A DNA stretch of 64,000 nt, from positions 46,057 through 110,056 of the forward strand of contig NZ_VTQX01000004.1 of NCBI RefSeq assembly GCF_008764295.1, written 5' to 3'. The notes under the pieces are model-generated. The model saw nothing but the letters and a program-made list of their open reading frames with translations, was not told where the DNA came from and did no database searches. Below are positions 9,285 through 23,947 of the stretch, piece by piece (the first letter of the stretch is position 1; the number at the start of each line of letters is the position of its first letter). The DNA comes from Bacillus methanolicus (GTDB lineage Bacteria; Bacillota; Bacilli; Bacillales; Cytobacillaceae). The translations under genes and the position numbers were made by a program.

Positions 9285-9797
9285 TTAGATCACCTTCTTC
9301 CCGGTCTTCGCCTCGTAACGGATTTTCTCTTTTAATTTATTAATTCCATAAATTAGGGCTGCAGGATTCGGTGGGCATCCTGGAATATAGACATCCACTG
9401 GAACGATTTGGTCAACCCCTTTAACCACTGAATAGGACTTTACATAGGGACCCCCTGCGGTTGCACAAGAACCCATGGCAATCACCCATTTTGGTTCCGC
9501 CATTTGATCGTAAAGTCGCCTTACAATTGGTGCCATTTTTTTTGTTACCGTTCCCGAAACAATCATGACATCCGATTGACGCGGTGAGTTGCGATAAAAG
9601 GTTCCATAACGATCTAAATCATAATGCGCACTACTAGACGCCATCATTTCGATGGCACAACAAGCAAGCCCGAATGTCATTGGCCACAATGAATTACTCC
9701 GAGCCCAGCCTTTTATTTGTTCAAGTGATGCCATTAAAACCGATCGCTTTACCTCTTCCATTTCTTCTGGTGAAATATTCTCTAGTCTTAAATCCAT
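9285..9797 (-). CDS. nuoB: NADH-quinone oxidoreductase subunit B, cluster N2 subunit
   Basis: 170 residues from the ATG at 9795-9797, chosen because AAGG lies seven bases upstream; the frame also has an ATG at 9818 without a ribosome site. The [4Fe-4S] cluster N2 ligands are all present: Cys46 and Cys47 ([10 protein letters not shown]), Cys111 (GSCATAGG) and Cys141 (PGCPPNP). This subunit passes electrons to quinone at the NuoB/NuoD interface. The start overlaps the end of nuoA by 10 bases. Confidence 0.96.
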   Translation of the reverse strand: MDLRLENISPEEMEEVKRSVLMASLEQIKGWARSNSLWPMTFGLACCAIEMMASSSAHYDLDRYGTFYRNSPRQSDVMIVSGTVTKKMAPIVRRLYDQMAEPKWVIAMGSCATAGGPYVKSYSVVKGVDQIVPVDVYIPGCPPNPAALIYGINKLKEKIRYEAKTGKKVI

Positions 9798-10162
9798 TTT
9801 AGCACCTTCTTCTTCCATGCATAGACAAGTCCGATAAGTAGCATAAATACGAAAATAAGCATTTCTATTAAAGCAAAAATCCCAAGCTTTTCATAGGCAA
9901 CTGCCCATGGATACAAAAAGACCGTTTCCACATCAAAAATGACGAATAACAGGGCAAAAATATAGTAACGAACATTAAATTGAATGAGCGAGTCATTAAA
10001 TGGATCGTTACCGCTTTCGTATGTGGTATATTTTGCATCCGAAGGAACACTTGGACGTAAAAGTTTCGCTAAAAATAGCGCCACCACTGGTAATAATACC
10101 CCGAGACATAGAAACACTACTACAATCAGATAGTTATTCTGATATAAGTTTAAAAGTTCCAT
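9788..10162 (-). CDS. nuoA: NADH-quinone oxidoreductase subunit A
   Basis: 124-residue membrane subunit (ND3 family) with three predicted helices. The conserved loop [11 protein letters not shown] and the following [20 protein letters not shown] helix with acidic residues are present; the loop Cys found in many homologues is replaced by Asn. It is the first gene of the nuo operon, with a consensus-like promoter about 60 bases upstream and a GGAGGGG ribosome site at 10170-10176. Confidence 0.96.
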   Translation of the reverse strand: MELLNLYQNNYLIVVVFLCLGVLLPVVALFLAKLLRPSVPSDAKYTTYESGNDPFNDSLIQFNVRYYIFALLFVIFDVETVFLYPWAVAYEKLGIFALIEMLIFVFMLLIGLVYAWKKKVLKWI

Positions 10163-10221
10163 ACCCCTTCCCCTCCAAAGTAGTATAACTTTTCAAAACT
10201 TTATAACTTGTAACCGAATTC

Positions 10222-10250
10222 ATTATAACATTGTTACAAACTTGTGTCGA
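10222..10250 (-). promoter_or_regulatory. Sigma-A promoter of the nuo operon
   Basis: On the minus strand TCGACA (10245-10250) is followed after exactly 17 bases by TATAAT (10222-10227). This matches 5/6 and 6/6 of the consensus and lies 60 bases upstream of nuoA. Confidence 0.75.
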
Positions 10251-10654
10251 TAAAGCCTAGACACTTTTAAAATGACATTCTTCCATTTTTTTGATAGTAA
10301 ATATTTTCCTCCACGTCATCAAAAAGCACCTCTCTATCCAGTCTATGCACAGCTTCATTTTTTATTTAAAACTAGTTCCATAAACTTGTCTGTGAGAATT
10401 GTCAATAATTGTTCACTTTTTAACGATCTATTTTAGTAGGATGATTGTAGCCATGGAATAATGAGGTTTTTAAGAGGATCTCGTTACGGCAGTTGGTGGA
10501 GATTACGCTTTTTAGTGATTGTGCTTGTTTTGTTGATCATCGAACGTTGTTTCATTTTTTACCGATCACTTCACTTATTCCTGTTATTTGGATAAATATG
10601 GAACGAACAAGATGCAGACACGATTCCCTTTAATATCAGCTCTGTAATCACGAT
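10251..10654. other. Intergenic region between the nuo promoter and the atp terminator
   Basis: About 400 bases between two major operons. I see no RNA gene or long reading frame. The only candidate is a 44-codon plus-strand frame at 10461-10595, described separately. The rest is AT-rich sequence without recognisable structure. Confidence 0.6.
10461..10595 (+). CDS. Possible 44-residue hydrophobic peptide (doubtful)
   Basis: ATG-initiated frame on the opposite strand from both neighbouring operons. The predicted peptide has a basic N-terminus (RFLRGSRYGSWWRLR) followed by one hydrophobic helix (FLVIVLVLLII) and a second short hydrophobic end. No good ribosome site lies at normal distance; AGGA is about 20 bases upstream. 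The shape resembles small membrane peptides, but a chance frame is at least as likely. I recognise no family. Confidence 0.2.
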   Translation: MRFLRGSRYGSWWRLRFLVIVLVLLIIERCFIFYRSLHLFLLFG

Positions 10655-10690
10655 AAAAAACACCTTCCGACTAATCGTCGAAAGGTGTTT
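10655..10690 (-). terminator. Intrinsic terminator of the atp operon
   Basis: Downstream of atpC on the minus strand: AAACACCTT pairs with AAGGTGTTT around an inner CGAC/GTCG stem, followed by a T-run (TTTTTTATC). Confidence 0.9.
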
Positions 10691-10692
10691 AT

Positions 10693-11097
<405 letters not shown>

Positions 11098-11116
11098 TTA
11101 CCCTCCTGGTCCTAGT

Positions 11117-12553
<1,437 letters not shown>

Positions 12554-12662
12554 TCACGTTCTCATAGCAAATAGAGTAGGAAGTCTAGGCTTCCTAACCT
12601 CCAATAAAATTTATGTTCTAATTCTTGCTCAATAGCTCAGTTTACTCGCCGACTAAGCTATA

Positions 12663-13520
<858 letters not shown>

Positions 13521-13595
13521 TCAGTTCTCACCACCTTATCAAGATTGTTCGGTTAAAGTACCTTTTAGGTTACTCCAACTCCTTTTTAGACGATA

Positions 13596-15119
<1,524 letters not shown>

Positions 15120-15173
15120 CTACGAATAGAATGCGTCAACATGACGCAATACGGTTCTAATAACAATAGGTTA

Positions 15174-15710
15174 TTAACCTAAAAGTTTACGTTCTAAGCG
15201 CTCAAGTTTGCCGCTTAAGCTGCCATCAAAAATACGATTCCCAATGCGGATTTTAACTCCACCAAGCAAATTAGAATCGACAATATTATTAATACGAAGA
15301 GCTGATTTGCCTACTTTTTTTGCAAAAGTCGAAGATAATGCAGCACGCTCCGCCTCTGTTAACGGGCGAGTGGTAAAAACCTTAGCCTCTGCAACTCCTC
15401 TTTCTTCGTTTGCCAATTGAATAAATTCATCGGCTATCGCTGCAATCTCATCTTCACGATGACGTTCAATTAATAGCATAAGTGTATTTAACACGAATGT
15501 GTTCATTTTAGAGAATGCCGTTTTTAAAATCTCTTTCTTCTGTTCAATTGGAAGCTTAGGAGACTTTAACACAGCTTGCAACTCTGCATTATCTGCTACT
15601 ACCTCTTTTACTACACGAAGCTCTGCTTCCATCTGGTCAAGAAGTTGATGTTCTTTGGAAAGCTGGAAAAGAGCTGTTGCATAGCGTTTTGCTACACTTG
15701 AGCTACTCAT
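15174..15710 (-). CDS. atpH: ATP synthase F1 subunit delta
   Basis: 178-residue peripheral-stalk subunit that joins F1 to the b-subunit dimer. It has the helical N-terminal domain (VAKRYATALFQLSKE) and the C-terminal strand region VDSNLLGGVKIRIGNRIFDGS that marks the family. The start lies two bases after the atpF stop, with GGGAG upstream. Confidence 0.96.
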   Translation of the reverse strand: MSSSSVAKRYATALFQLSKEHQLLDQMEAELRVVKEVVADNAELQAVLKSPKLPIEQKKEILKTAFSKMNTFVLNTLMLLIERHREDEIAAIADEFIQLANEERGVAEAKVFTTRPLTEAERAALSSTFAKKVGKSALRINNIVDSNLLGGVKIRIGNRIFDGSLSGKLERLERKLLG

Positions 15711-15712
15711 CT

Positions 15713-16396
<684 letters not shown>

Positions 16397-16422
16397 TCAG
16401 GTTTTATTTAAGATAAAGGAAA

Positions 16423-16452
16423 GGCGAAGCTCCTAAATAGATCATCTTCGCC
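16423..16452 (-). other. Hairpin between atpE and atpF
   Basis: GGCGAAG (16423-16429) pairs with CTTCGCC (16446-16452) around a 16-base loop, just downstream of the atpE stop. Only a weak T-rich stretch follows on the minus strand. The 244-base atpE-atpF spacer is unusually long for this operon. A partial terminator or an mRNA 3'-protecting element that helps raise atpE yield is plausible (inference). Confidence 0.5.
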
Positions 16453-16475
16453 ATTTGCTAAAACTATATACCCTA

Positions 16476-16730
<255 letters not shown>

Positions 16731-16754
16731 TCAATATATATTGAACCTATATCA

Positions 16755-17468
<714 letters not shown>

Positions 17469-17471
17469 TTA

Positions 17472-17861
17472 TCACCTCTCTTTTCTCTGTTTAGAAAGTA
17501 AAAATTTTGTAAAAAGAAAATCTATCATAATGACTATGTAAGATGTCATTAATCCAAAAACTACACTATAAAAATGAAACATTTCTGGATATTTCAAGGC
17601 TATCATAACTGCTAAGACGGCTGTCGCCATTCTTGAGAACATCCCAAGGGAACGAACTCTTTCTCCTCTTACAACAGCCTCTCCGAACCTTTCCATCCGT
17701 TTGGCCAAGAGCCACAAATTAAACAGACTCAAGGATGTGCCTAAAATTAGACCGAGAAATATTGACTTATAGTCAGTAAAGCCCCAACCAAGCACATAGA
17801 AGGATAACAAAAAAAATAAGCTTCTTTGCTGCCTCATGTATGTTGTTTTAATATCCTGCAT
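17472..17861 (-). CDS. atpI: ATP synthase protein I
   Basis: 129-residue small membrane protein with four predicted helices, encoded between atpZ and atpB as is usual in Bacillus atp operons. AtpI is known to help assemble the c-ring and has been linked to Mg2+ supply. The start is ATG (MQDIKTTYMRQQRSLFF) with GGGAG upstream, three bases after the atpZ stop. Sequence similarity in this family is weak, so the call rests on size, topology and position. Confidence 0.85.
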   Translation of the reverse strand: MQDIKTTYMRQQRSLFFLLSFYVLGWGFTDYKSIFLGLILGTSLSLFNLWLLAKRMERFGEAVVRGERVRSLGMFSRMATAVLAVMIALKYPEMFHFYSVVFGLMTSYIVIMIDFLFTKFLLSKQRKER

Positions 17862-17864
17862 TAT

Positions 17865-18086
17865 CTATTCTCCCGAAAAAAAATGTTGGATTAAGCGAAT
17901 CGTAGAATATACCCCGACAGTTAGACCGATAAATAAGCCTATGATCAAAAAAAGTGGCTCGGTCTCTATTCGGTTGTCGATCCATCTTCCTGAAAAAATA
18001 CCAATCAGAACTGAACCGACTAATTGAGAAAGAATCGCGGACATTAACGCCATCGCTTGAAACGGGTGGCGGTTACTTTGTTTCAT
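17865..18086 (-). CDS. atpZ: AtpZ/AtpI family small membrane protein
   Basis: 73 residues with two hydrophobic helices (MALMSAILSQLVGSVLIGIF and LFLIIGLFIGLTVGVYSTI) joined by GRWIDNRIETEP, the pattern of the F0F1-ATPase assembly factor AtpZ. In related bacteria AtpZ acts with AtpI in ion supply or assembly. It is the first gene of the atp operon, with GAGG ten bases before the ATG. Confidence 0.8.
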   Translation of the reverse strand: MKQSNRHPFQAMALMSAILSQLVGSVLIGIFSGRWIDNRIETEPLFLIIGLFIGLTVGVYSTIRLIQHFFSGE

Positions 18087-18214
18087 AGTAACGCATCCTC
18101 TCTATTATTAAAGAGAACGGTAGGAAGGCTGTCAGGTGAATTCATATAAAATCAAAAGGTTAAAAGGTTTCTTCTATGAGTATGTTGAAAACCTTATCAT
18201 TTATATCCTTTGTA

Positions 18215-18243
18215 AGCATACAATAGCGACTATTTAATGTCAA
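18215..18243 (-). promoter_or_regulatory. Sigma-A promoter of the atp operon
   Basis: Minus-strand TTGACA (18238-18243), a 17-base spacer, then TATGCT (18215-18220). The leader of roughly 120 bases to atpZ contains a possible hairpin (AAGGTTT/AAACCTT, about 18165-18195). Confidence 0.65.
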
Positions 18244-18359
18244 TTGGTTTGTAGGGAAAAAAAACACACATTCAAGTGGCAAATTTATGCATGTTCACAA
18301 AATTTTCAAAAATAATTTCTAATAGATATTGCATTCTTTTTCCCTACTTGTTCTATTTG

Positions 18360-20567
18360 TCATTTTTCAATAAAAAGAGTAGTCTCAATCATGTCCTCTT
18401 GACCCGACTTTTTCGCAAATACCTGGGCCAGGTAAAGTCCATCTTCGGGTAGATCTTCGACTTTTATCTCTTCCTTTAACAAACCTTTTCCTACCTTTCT
18501 TTTCGCATCTAAAAATCCAATAAATTGATACGTATCTGGATCAAATAAAGCAATGCCAAATTCTTCTGCTCCTCCAGGTAAATACACTTCATATTGATAC
18601 GTCCCTTCCTTATCTCCTACACCAAAATCAAAACCCATTACCCGTGGATAGTTTGGTTCTTCTAGTAAATACAAATAAGGAATTTGAATCTGTTGAGAAC
18701 CCGCACGCAGTTCTAAATGACCATCATATATTTTCTTCGTGAATGCACTTGGGTCTACCATCATGTTAATTTCTAACTTCTTTTTTTCCTTTGGTTTTAG
18801 AGTAAAAGAAAGCGGTAGCTCCCATTCGATTCCCGTTTCATTTTGGGGGATAGCGAAGGAATATGATAATGTTTTGTTACTGACATTTTCGACTGTTACA
18901 TATTGTTTATGCTCATGCTGATTTTCAACCTGCTTGAATTTCCCAAACTGCAATGAACCAGGAATTACAAGCGATTGTGTTTTAACGGCTTCATCCAGTT
19001 GAATTCTCCCTGCTCCTTGCTCATAAGTCCGATATCTCTCCCCCTTGACATTTGTCAGAGGTTTCGCCGTGTTCATTAAAGCGGCTTTGATTTGCTCCGG
19101 AGTCCAGTTTGGATGCACCTGTTTTAGTATCGCACTAGCTCCTGCTACATGTGGTGCTGCCATACTGGTCCCTTGTAAAGCTAGATAGCCTCCTGGAATC
19201 GTGCTTGTAATTGCCACTCCTGGAGCGACGACATCGGGCTTGATTTCCCAAGTTGATGTGACCGGACCACGGGAACTAAAATCTGCGATTAAATCCTTTT
19301 CTTCGATTACATTGGTTTTTGCAAAAGCGCCATCCAGCGCAAGCCTTTTGAGTTTTTTTCCGTCCTTCTTTGAAATCGTAGCGACAGGGAGCTCCACCTC
19401 ACTATCGAGATTACCGACAAAGCTTCCATTAATATGATTATAAATCATAACCGCCACCGCGCCTGCTTGAAAGGCATTATAAGCTTTTTCAGTAAATGTC
19501 AATTCACCTCGTTCTATCAAGGCGATTTTCCCTTCTACCGTTTTTAGCTCTTCCCTTTTCCCTAAACCTCCGAACGCTAACGGATAGGAACGGTCGAAGT
19601 TCCATTGCTTTGATCCTTGCATCGGCTCCAGTCTGATTTCACCGTCGAATCCATCGACCTTAAGATAGGGAATTTTTAACGACGGAGTTGACGCTCCTAC
19701 AGAAATCGCCTTCGTCGCAGTCCCTGGGGACCCAACTGTCCACATATTCGGACCAGAATTCCCAGATGACGTAACTGGTACAATTCCTTTTTCCGCTGCT
19801 TTATTTAAAGCAAGGCTTATCGGCAAGTCAGGGCCGTTAATTTCATTTCCAAGTGAAAGATTAAGAATATCTACCTTATCTTTTATCGCTTCTTCAATCG
19901 CAGCCAACACTTGCTCCGTCGTACCCGAACCGCCAGGACCGAGCGCTCGATAGGCAATGACATTCGCATCAGGCGCGACTCCGTTGATTCGTCCATTTGC
20001 TGCAATAATCCCCGCGACATGGGTTCCATGCAATGTCATCGGACCATCTTCTGTCTCTGACTCCATCGGATCCTTATCCCCATCGACGAGGTCATGCCCG
20101 CTCTTATAGCTCCTGCTTAAATCAGGATGGTGATAATCGATACCTGTATCAATGACACCAACGGTCACTCCTTTTCCTGTCAACCTGTTGTTATGGGCGT
20201 CAAATACCCCGCGAACGGTTTGCCCTCCAATAATATCAATATTCTCAAGCTGTGCTTTATATGTTTTAACTGGGGATACAAGTTGTACTTTGTTCGATTG
20301 TGCTAGCTGTGCGAGCGTTTCTTTGCTGCCTTTTACCGAAAAACCGTTTAGTGCATGTTTGAAAATATGTCTTAGTTCTAAGTCGGGATAATGGTTGATG
20401 ATGTTGCGAATGTCAGTTTCCGTCATTTCTTCGGGTAGTGTGACAATCGCTACTTTTTCTGTAAGAGGAGATTCCTCTGGGAGAGAAGGGCGCTGAAGAT
20501 TTTGGGCATTTGTAGTTGTCGTTAAGGGGAAAAGAAATATTAGTAGAAGTAATATGATTTTTTTCAT
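18360..20567 (-). CDS. Secreted subtilisin-family serine protease (Vpr-like, with PA domain)
   Basis: 735 residues from the ATG at 20565-20567, seven bases after GAGGG; a GTG further upstream lacks a ribosome site. Residues 1-22 form a signal peptide (MKKIILLLLIFLFPLT). An inhibitor_I9-like propeptide follows to about residue 105. The S8 catalytic domain has Asp140 (GVIDTGIDYHHPDL), His180 (HGTHVAGI), oxyanion Asn270 (SSGNSGP) and Ser468 (GTSMAAPHVAG). A protease-associated domain is inserted at about 320-425. The C-terminal 200 residues are beta-rich. This is the layout of B. subtilis Vpr, a minor extracellular protease, but shorter than its roughly 800 residues. B. subtilis has no protease gene at this position, so it is an insertion relative to that gene order. 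Confidence 0.9.
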   Translation of the reverse strand: MKKIILLLLIFLFPLTTTTNAQNLQRPSLPEESPLTEKVAIVTLPEEMTETDIRNIINHYPDLELRHIFKHALNGFSVKGSKETLAQLAQSNKVQLVSPVKTYKAQLENIDIIGGQTVRGVFDAHNNRLTGKGVTVGVIDTGIDYHHPDLSRSYKSGHDLVDGDKDPMESETEDGPMTLHGTHVAGIIAANGRINGVAPDANVIAYRALGPGGSGTTEQVLAAIEEAIKDKVDILNLSLGNEINGPDLPISLALNKAAEKGIVPVTSSGNSGPNMWTVGSPGTATKAISVGASTPSLKIPYLKVDGFDGEIRLEPMQGSKQWNFDRSYPLAFGGLGKREELKTVEGKIALIERGELTFTEKAYNAFQAGAVAVMIYNHINGSFVGNLDSEVELPVATISKKDGKKLKRLALDGAFAKTNVIEEKDLIADFSSRGPVTSTWEIKPDVVAPGVAITSTIPGGYLALQGTSMAAPHVAGASAILKQVHPNWTPEQIKAALMNTAKPLTNVKGERYRTYEQGAGRIQLDEAVKTQSLVIPGSLQFGKFKQVENQHEHKQYVTVENVSNKTLSYSFAIPQNETGIEWELPLSFTLKPKEKKKLEINMMVDPSAFTKKIYDGHLELRAGSQQIQIPYLYLLEEPNYPRVMGFDFGVGDKEGTYQYEVYLPGGAEEFGIALFDPDTYQFIGFLDAKRKVGKGLLKEEIKVEDLPEDGLYLAQVFAKKSGQEDMIETTLFIEK

Positions 20568-20675
20568 GAAAACACCCTCTTTTTTCACTAGAATGTTCTG
20601 ATTGAGAGTGGAGTATGCATGAAAGTTTGGATTTTGTGGTTGGGTTAAGAGGCCTTGTGCTGTTTAGACGGTTGG

Positions 20676-20801
20676 ATTGCTGTTGTTTTGGTGAGGATTG
20701 CGGGGGTTTCAGGGGGGATTGCGGGTCTTTTGTGATTTATTGCGGGTAAATCCAACAGGATTGCGGGTAATTTATAGGTTATTGCGGATTTGCGTAATTC
20801 A
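20676..20801. repeat. Phased tandem array A, ATTGCGGG motif, 21-bp period
   Basis: ATTGC cores start at 20676, 20697, 20718, 20739, 20760 and 20781, exactly 21 bases apart each time. The core is ATTGCGGGT in the best copies and the remaining 12 bases vary. The array lies in the 274-base gap between the NERD gene and the protease gene. It is closely related to array B on the other side of the NERD gene. Confidence 0.9.
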
Positions 20802-20841
20802 GCGAAATTCAAATACTTATTTTAGGTAACTACTTTGTGGA

Positions 20842-21789
20842 TCACCAATGATAGATCACATTTTTGGTCGTTCCCGATTGTTCAAGTTCCATTCTTAATA
20901 GGAGTTCACGAACCACATGCCTAGACGACATATGAAGGAAGTCACGACATTGTTGATTATTTATGGTTTCCCCAAACAAATAGAGATAATCTTCTATCGC
21001 TTTTTTATAAGCTGTTTTTGAAGATGTAGCACAGGATGGACATGACCAGGTCCCATAACAATAATTCATCGGAATGAAATTACAGTTCGGGCATTGCACA
21101 CCTGAATTGACTTCTGATTTTTGTAGTTTATATATCTCGAAAACATCTTGCTTTGATGGAGTGTGGTTTTTAATCATGGTCTTAGTAAGGCGCCGATAAT
21201 CTTTTTCACTAATCTTTTGTTTATGCAAATTTTCAAATGGTTTTATTTTGCTTGGCAGGTGCTCAGCATGGAATACTTTCTTAAAAATTTCTGGATCATT
21301 GGATTTAATTATTGTTGAGGGGTTGCTAATGACTGCATAACATTCGATCGGAAGGATTGGAAGTTTACGCTCAAGAATCCATTTATTTAATTGTATTTTA
21401 TGCCTTTCCGCTTGAATGATCGGATTAGGAAAGCCTTCTTCAACCCCATTAAATGTTCTCGTGAATTGTTTCGAATGTTTATCAAAATATAAGGTTCCTA
21501 TCATATTTTTGGTTTCAAGGCTGAGGAAAAAGTAAGGGGATACGACCAAGCTATCAATCTGAAACGTTTGTCCTGATTTAATTTTGAGGCGGATATCATG
21601 GATAACATCATACTTTTCTGGTAGAAACGTAAGATGGTAGGATACATTTTGCTCACCACGTAAACCCGCTTTCCGCTTTGCTTGATCATCTAAGATAGAT
21701 TGAATTTTCGGATGGTCTTTAGGTAACCTACGAAGAAGTACATCATTTTGCATAATTCTAAAGGGTTTATCTCTTTCTTTTAATATCAT
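20842..21789 (-). CDS. NERD-domain (nuclease-related) protein with C-terminal zinc-ribbon-like motif
   Basis: 315 residues. Residues 40-150 fit the NERD domain, a PD-(D/E)XK-like fold: GLRGEQNVSYHL, then FQIDSLVVSPYFFLSLETKN with the Asp and Glu-x-Lys expected of such nucleases. The C-terminal third contains CPNC and CPSC about 20 residues apart, probably a zinc ribbon that binds DNA, then a helical tail. NERD proteins are often linked to plasmids or DNA processing; a substrate cannot be named. The ATG has GGAG 13 bases upstream, which is long. The gene looks more AT-rich than its neighbours and is bracketed by two homologous repeat arrays, suggesting acquisition as a unit. Confidence 0.8.
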   Translation of the reverse strand: MILKERDKPFRIMQNDVLLRRLPKDHPKIQSILDDQAKRKAGLRGEQNVSYHLTFLPEKYDVIHDIRLKIKSGQTFQIDSLVVSPYFFLSLETKNMIGTLYFDKHSKQFTRTFNGVEEGFPNPIIQAERHKIQLNKWILERKLPILPIECYAVISNPSTIIKSNDPEIFKKVFHAEHLPSKIKPFENLHKQKISEKDYRRLTKTMIKNHTPSKQDVFEIYKLQKSEVNSGVQCPNCNFIPMNYCYGTWSCPSCATSSKTAYKKAIEDYLYLFGETINNQQCRDFLHMSSRHVVRELLLRMELEQSGTTKNVIYHW

Positions 21790-21923
21790 AATGGGTCTTT
21801 CACTCCTTATTATTAGATTAATAATGAAATTCGCTTCATATCTAGATTCTCCTGTTTAATTTCTGTGAACAGTTTACGAATTAGGAGTCAATTTTACTTG
21901 TTTAATAGGTACCAGCGGTAAGG

Positions 21924-22020
21924 ATTGCGGGTCTTTTGGCCATGATTGCGGGCATTTTGAGATTATTGCGGGTAAATCGAACAGGATTGCGGGTTAGTTG
22001 TAGATGATTGCGGTTTGCGT
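21924..22020. repeat. Phased tandem array B, ATTGCGGG motif, 21-bp period
   Basis: ATTGC cores start at 21924, 21945, 21965, 21986 and 22007 (steps 21, 20, 21, 21). Three units share their variable parts with units of array A in the same order (GTCTTTT, then TAAATC-AACAGG, then TTTGCGTA at the end), so A and B are copies of one ancestral block and not independent arrays. Confidence 0.88.
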
Positions 22021-22051
22021 AGACTCGAAAATTTTAGATACTAATTTTCAG

Positions 22052-22086
22052 AGATAAAACACACCTTCAAATTGAAGGTGTGTTCC
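22052..22086 (-). terminator. Intrinsic terminator after mnaA
   Basis: AACACACCTTCAA (22058-22070) pairs with TTGAAGGTGTGTT (22072-22084), 13 bp, followed by TTTTATC on the minus strand. Confidence 0.93.
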
Positions 22087-22088
22087 TT

Positions 22089-23243
22089 TTACTCGTCTAA
22101 TGGATTATATGGTTCAGGTCGTGCATTCGTTTTGTCGAAATAGTAGCGAATCGCCTCGCATATTCTGCGGGAGGCTTCGCCGTCACCATATGGGTTTGTT
22201 GCTTTTGCCATTTTTTCATACGCCATAGCATCGGTTAAAAGTTCAGTGGCGAGAGAGTAGATCGTTTCTTCATCAACGCCTGCAAGCTTTAATGTGCCTG
22301 CTTCAATTCCCTCTGGTCTTTCGGTCGTATCACGAAGCACTAATACAGGCACGCCTAAAGATGGGGCTTCTTCTTGGACCCCGCCTGAATCCGTTAAAAT
22401 TAAATGAGCACGCGCTGCTACATTGTGAAAATCAATAACATCGAGAGGTTCGATTAGACGAATGCGCGGATCATCTCCTAAAATCTCAGCTGCTAACTCA
22501 CGGACAACAGGATTTAAATGGACTGGGTAGACAACTTGAACATCCTTTTGCTCGTCGACAATGCGTTTTACAGCACGGAACATATTGCGCATCGGCTCAC
22601 CTAAATTTTCACGGCGATGGGCTGTTAAAAGAATAAGTCGATCGCTGCCAAGACTAGACAGCACTTCATGATGATACTCTTCCTTTACCGTTGTCTTTAA
22701 AGCATCGATCGCTGTGTTTCCTGTAATGAAAATACTCTCTTCTTGCTTGTTTTCCCGGCGTAAATTTTCAGCAGATTTAGATGTTGGTGAAAAATGCAGA
22801 TCCGCCATTACTCCTGTTAACTGCCGATTCATTTCCTCTGGAAAAGGAGAATATTTATTCCACGTTCTTAACCCCGCCTCCACATGACCAACAACGATCT
22901 GATTGTAGAAGGCTGCCAGGCTAGCTACGAAGGTTGTCGTTGTATCGCCATGAACAAGGACAATATCCGGCTTCACTTCTTTCATAACTTTATCTAGACC
23001 TTCTAGGCCTCGAGTGGTTACGTCAATCAGCGTTTGGCGGTCCTTCATAATATTTAAATCATAGTCAGGAGTTATGCCAAAAATCGCCAGCACTTGATCT
23101 AGCATTTGACGATGTTGAGCAGTAACCGTCACAATCGATTCAAAGTACTCTGGGTATTTTTGCAGCTCTAAAACCAATGGGGCCATCTTAATTGCCTCAG
23201 GTCTGGTCCCAAAAATCGTCATTACTTTAATCGGCTTGTCCAT
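22089..23243 (-). CDS. mnaA: UDP-N-acetylglucosamine 2-epimerase (non-hydrolysing)
   Basis: 384 residues from the ATG at 23241-23243 (MDKPIKVMTIFGTRPEAIK). It interconverts UDP-GlcNAc and UDP-ManNAc, the precursor for teichoic acid linkage units and other wall polymers, in the cytoplasm. Family motifs are FGTRPEAIKMAPLV at the N-terminus, GHVEAGLRTWNKYSPFPEE, LTAHRRENLG and ILTDSGGVQEEAPSLG with catalytic Asp, Glu and His residues. It follows upp by 40 bases, the same order as in B. subtilis (upp, then mnaA/yvyH), and ends in a strong terminator. Confidence 0.95.
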   Translation of the reverse strand: MDKPIKVMTIFGTRPEAIKMAPLVLELQKYPEYFESIVTVTAQHRQMLDQVLAIFGITPDYDLNIMKDRQTLIDVTTRGLEGLDKVMKEVKPDIVLVHGDTTTTFVASLAAFYNQIVVGHVEAGLRTWNKYSPFPEEMNRQLTGVMADLHFSPTSKSAENLRRENKQEESIFITGNTAIDALKTTVKEEYHHEVLSSLGSDRLILLTAHRRENLGEPMRNMFRAVKRIVDEQKDVQVVYPVHLNPVVRELAAEILGDDPRIRLIEPLDVIDFHNVAARAHLILTDSGGVQEEAPSLGVPVLVLRDTTERPEGIEAGTLKLAGVDEETIYSLATELLTDAMAYEKMAKATNPYGDGEASRRICEAIRYYFDKTNARPEPYNPLDE

Positions 23244-23283
23244 TATGCACACTCTCTTTCTTCTCATTCATGCTCCTATCGCC

Positions 23284-23913
23284 TTACTTCGTACCAAATA
23301 AACGATCTCCCGCGTCTCCTAAACCTGGGACGATATAGCCCTTTTCGTTGAGCTTTTCATCCAATGCCGCAATATAAATATCTACATCAGAATGAGCTTC
23401 TTTGACGGCTTCTACCCCTTCTGGAGCAGCGATTAGACACATAAATTTAATATTTTTAGCTCCGCGCTTCTTCAAAGAGTTAATTGCCTCGATCGCTGAT
23501 CCACCTGTTGCAAGCATTGGGTCAACCACAATGAAGTCTCTCTCCTCGACATCGCTTGGTAGCTTCACATAGTATTCAACTGGCTTTAACGTTTTCGGGT
23601 CCCGATAAAGTCCAATATGGCCAACTTTTGCCGCAGGAATAAGCTTAAGTACACCATCAACCATTCCAATTCCAGCACGTAAAATTGGAATGACACCAAT
23701 TTTTTTCCCTGCCAATACCTTTGATTTCATAGTGCTGACTGGTGTTTGAATTTCAATTTCCTCCAAAGGCATGTCACGTGTAATTTCGAAAGCCATTAAC
23801 GTTGCCACTTCATCAACTAGTTCACGAAATTCCTTTGTTCCAGTGTCCTTTTCACGGATGTATGTAAGTTTATGTTGGATTAATGGGTGGTCAAAAACGT
23901 ATACTTTTGCCAT
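23284..23913 (-). CDS. upp: Uracil phosphoribosyltransferase
   Basis: 209 residues from the ATG at 23911-23913 ([20 protein letters not shown]), with AAAGGAG upstream; longer in-frame extensions lack ribosome sites. It makes UMP from uracil and PRPP in pyrimidine salvage. The PRPP loop [12 protein letters not shown] and the uracil-binding C-terminal [11 protein letters not shown] are both seen. Conserved neighbour of glyA and mnaA in Bacillus. Confidence 0.97.
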   Translation of the reverse strand: MAKVYVFDHPLIQHKLTYIREKDTGTKEFRELVDEVATLMAFEITRDMPLEEIEIQTPVSTMKSKVLAGKKIGVIPILRAGIGMVDGVLKLIPAAKVGHIGLYRDPKTLKPVEYYVKLPSDVEERDFIVVDPMLATGGSAIEAINSLKKRGAKNIKFMCLIAAPEGVEAVKEAHSDVDIYIAALDEKLNEKGYIVPGLGDAGDRLFGTK

Positions 23914-23947
23914 GCTACACTCTCCTTTTCTATTCACACTTCGTCTA

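Noticed and set aside
8704..9343. Long plus-strand open frames opposite nuoC, rich in Ala/Phe or Leu/Pro
   Set aside because: They are antisense readings of the GC-rich Ala/Lys repeats; composition is extreme and there is no ribosome site.
20676..22020. CRISPR array
   Set aside because: Repeats are only 8-10 bases with 11-13 base variable parts, far shorter than CRISPR repeats and spacers, and no cas genes are present.
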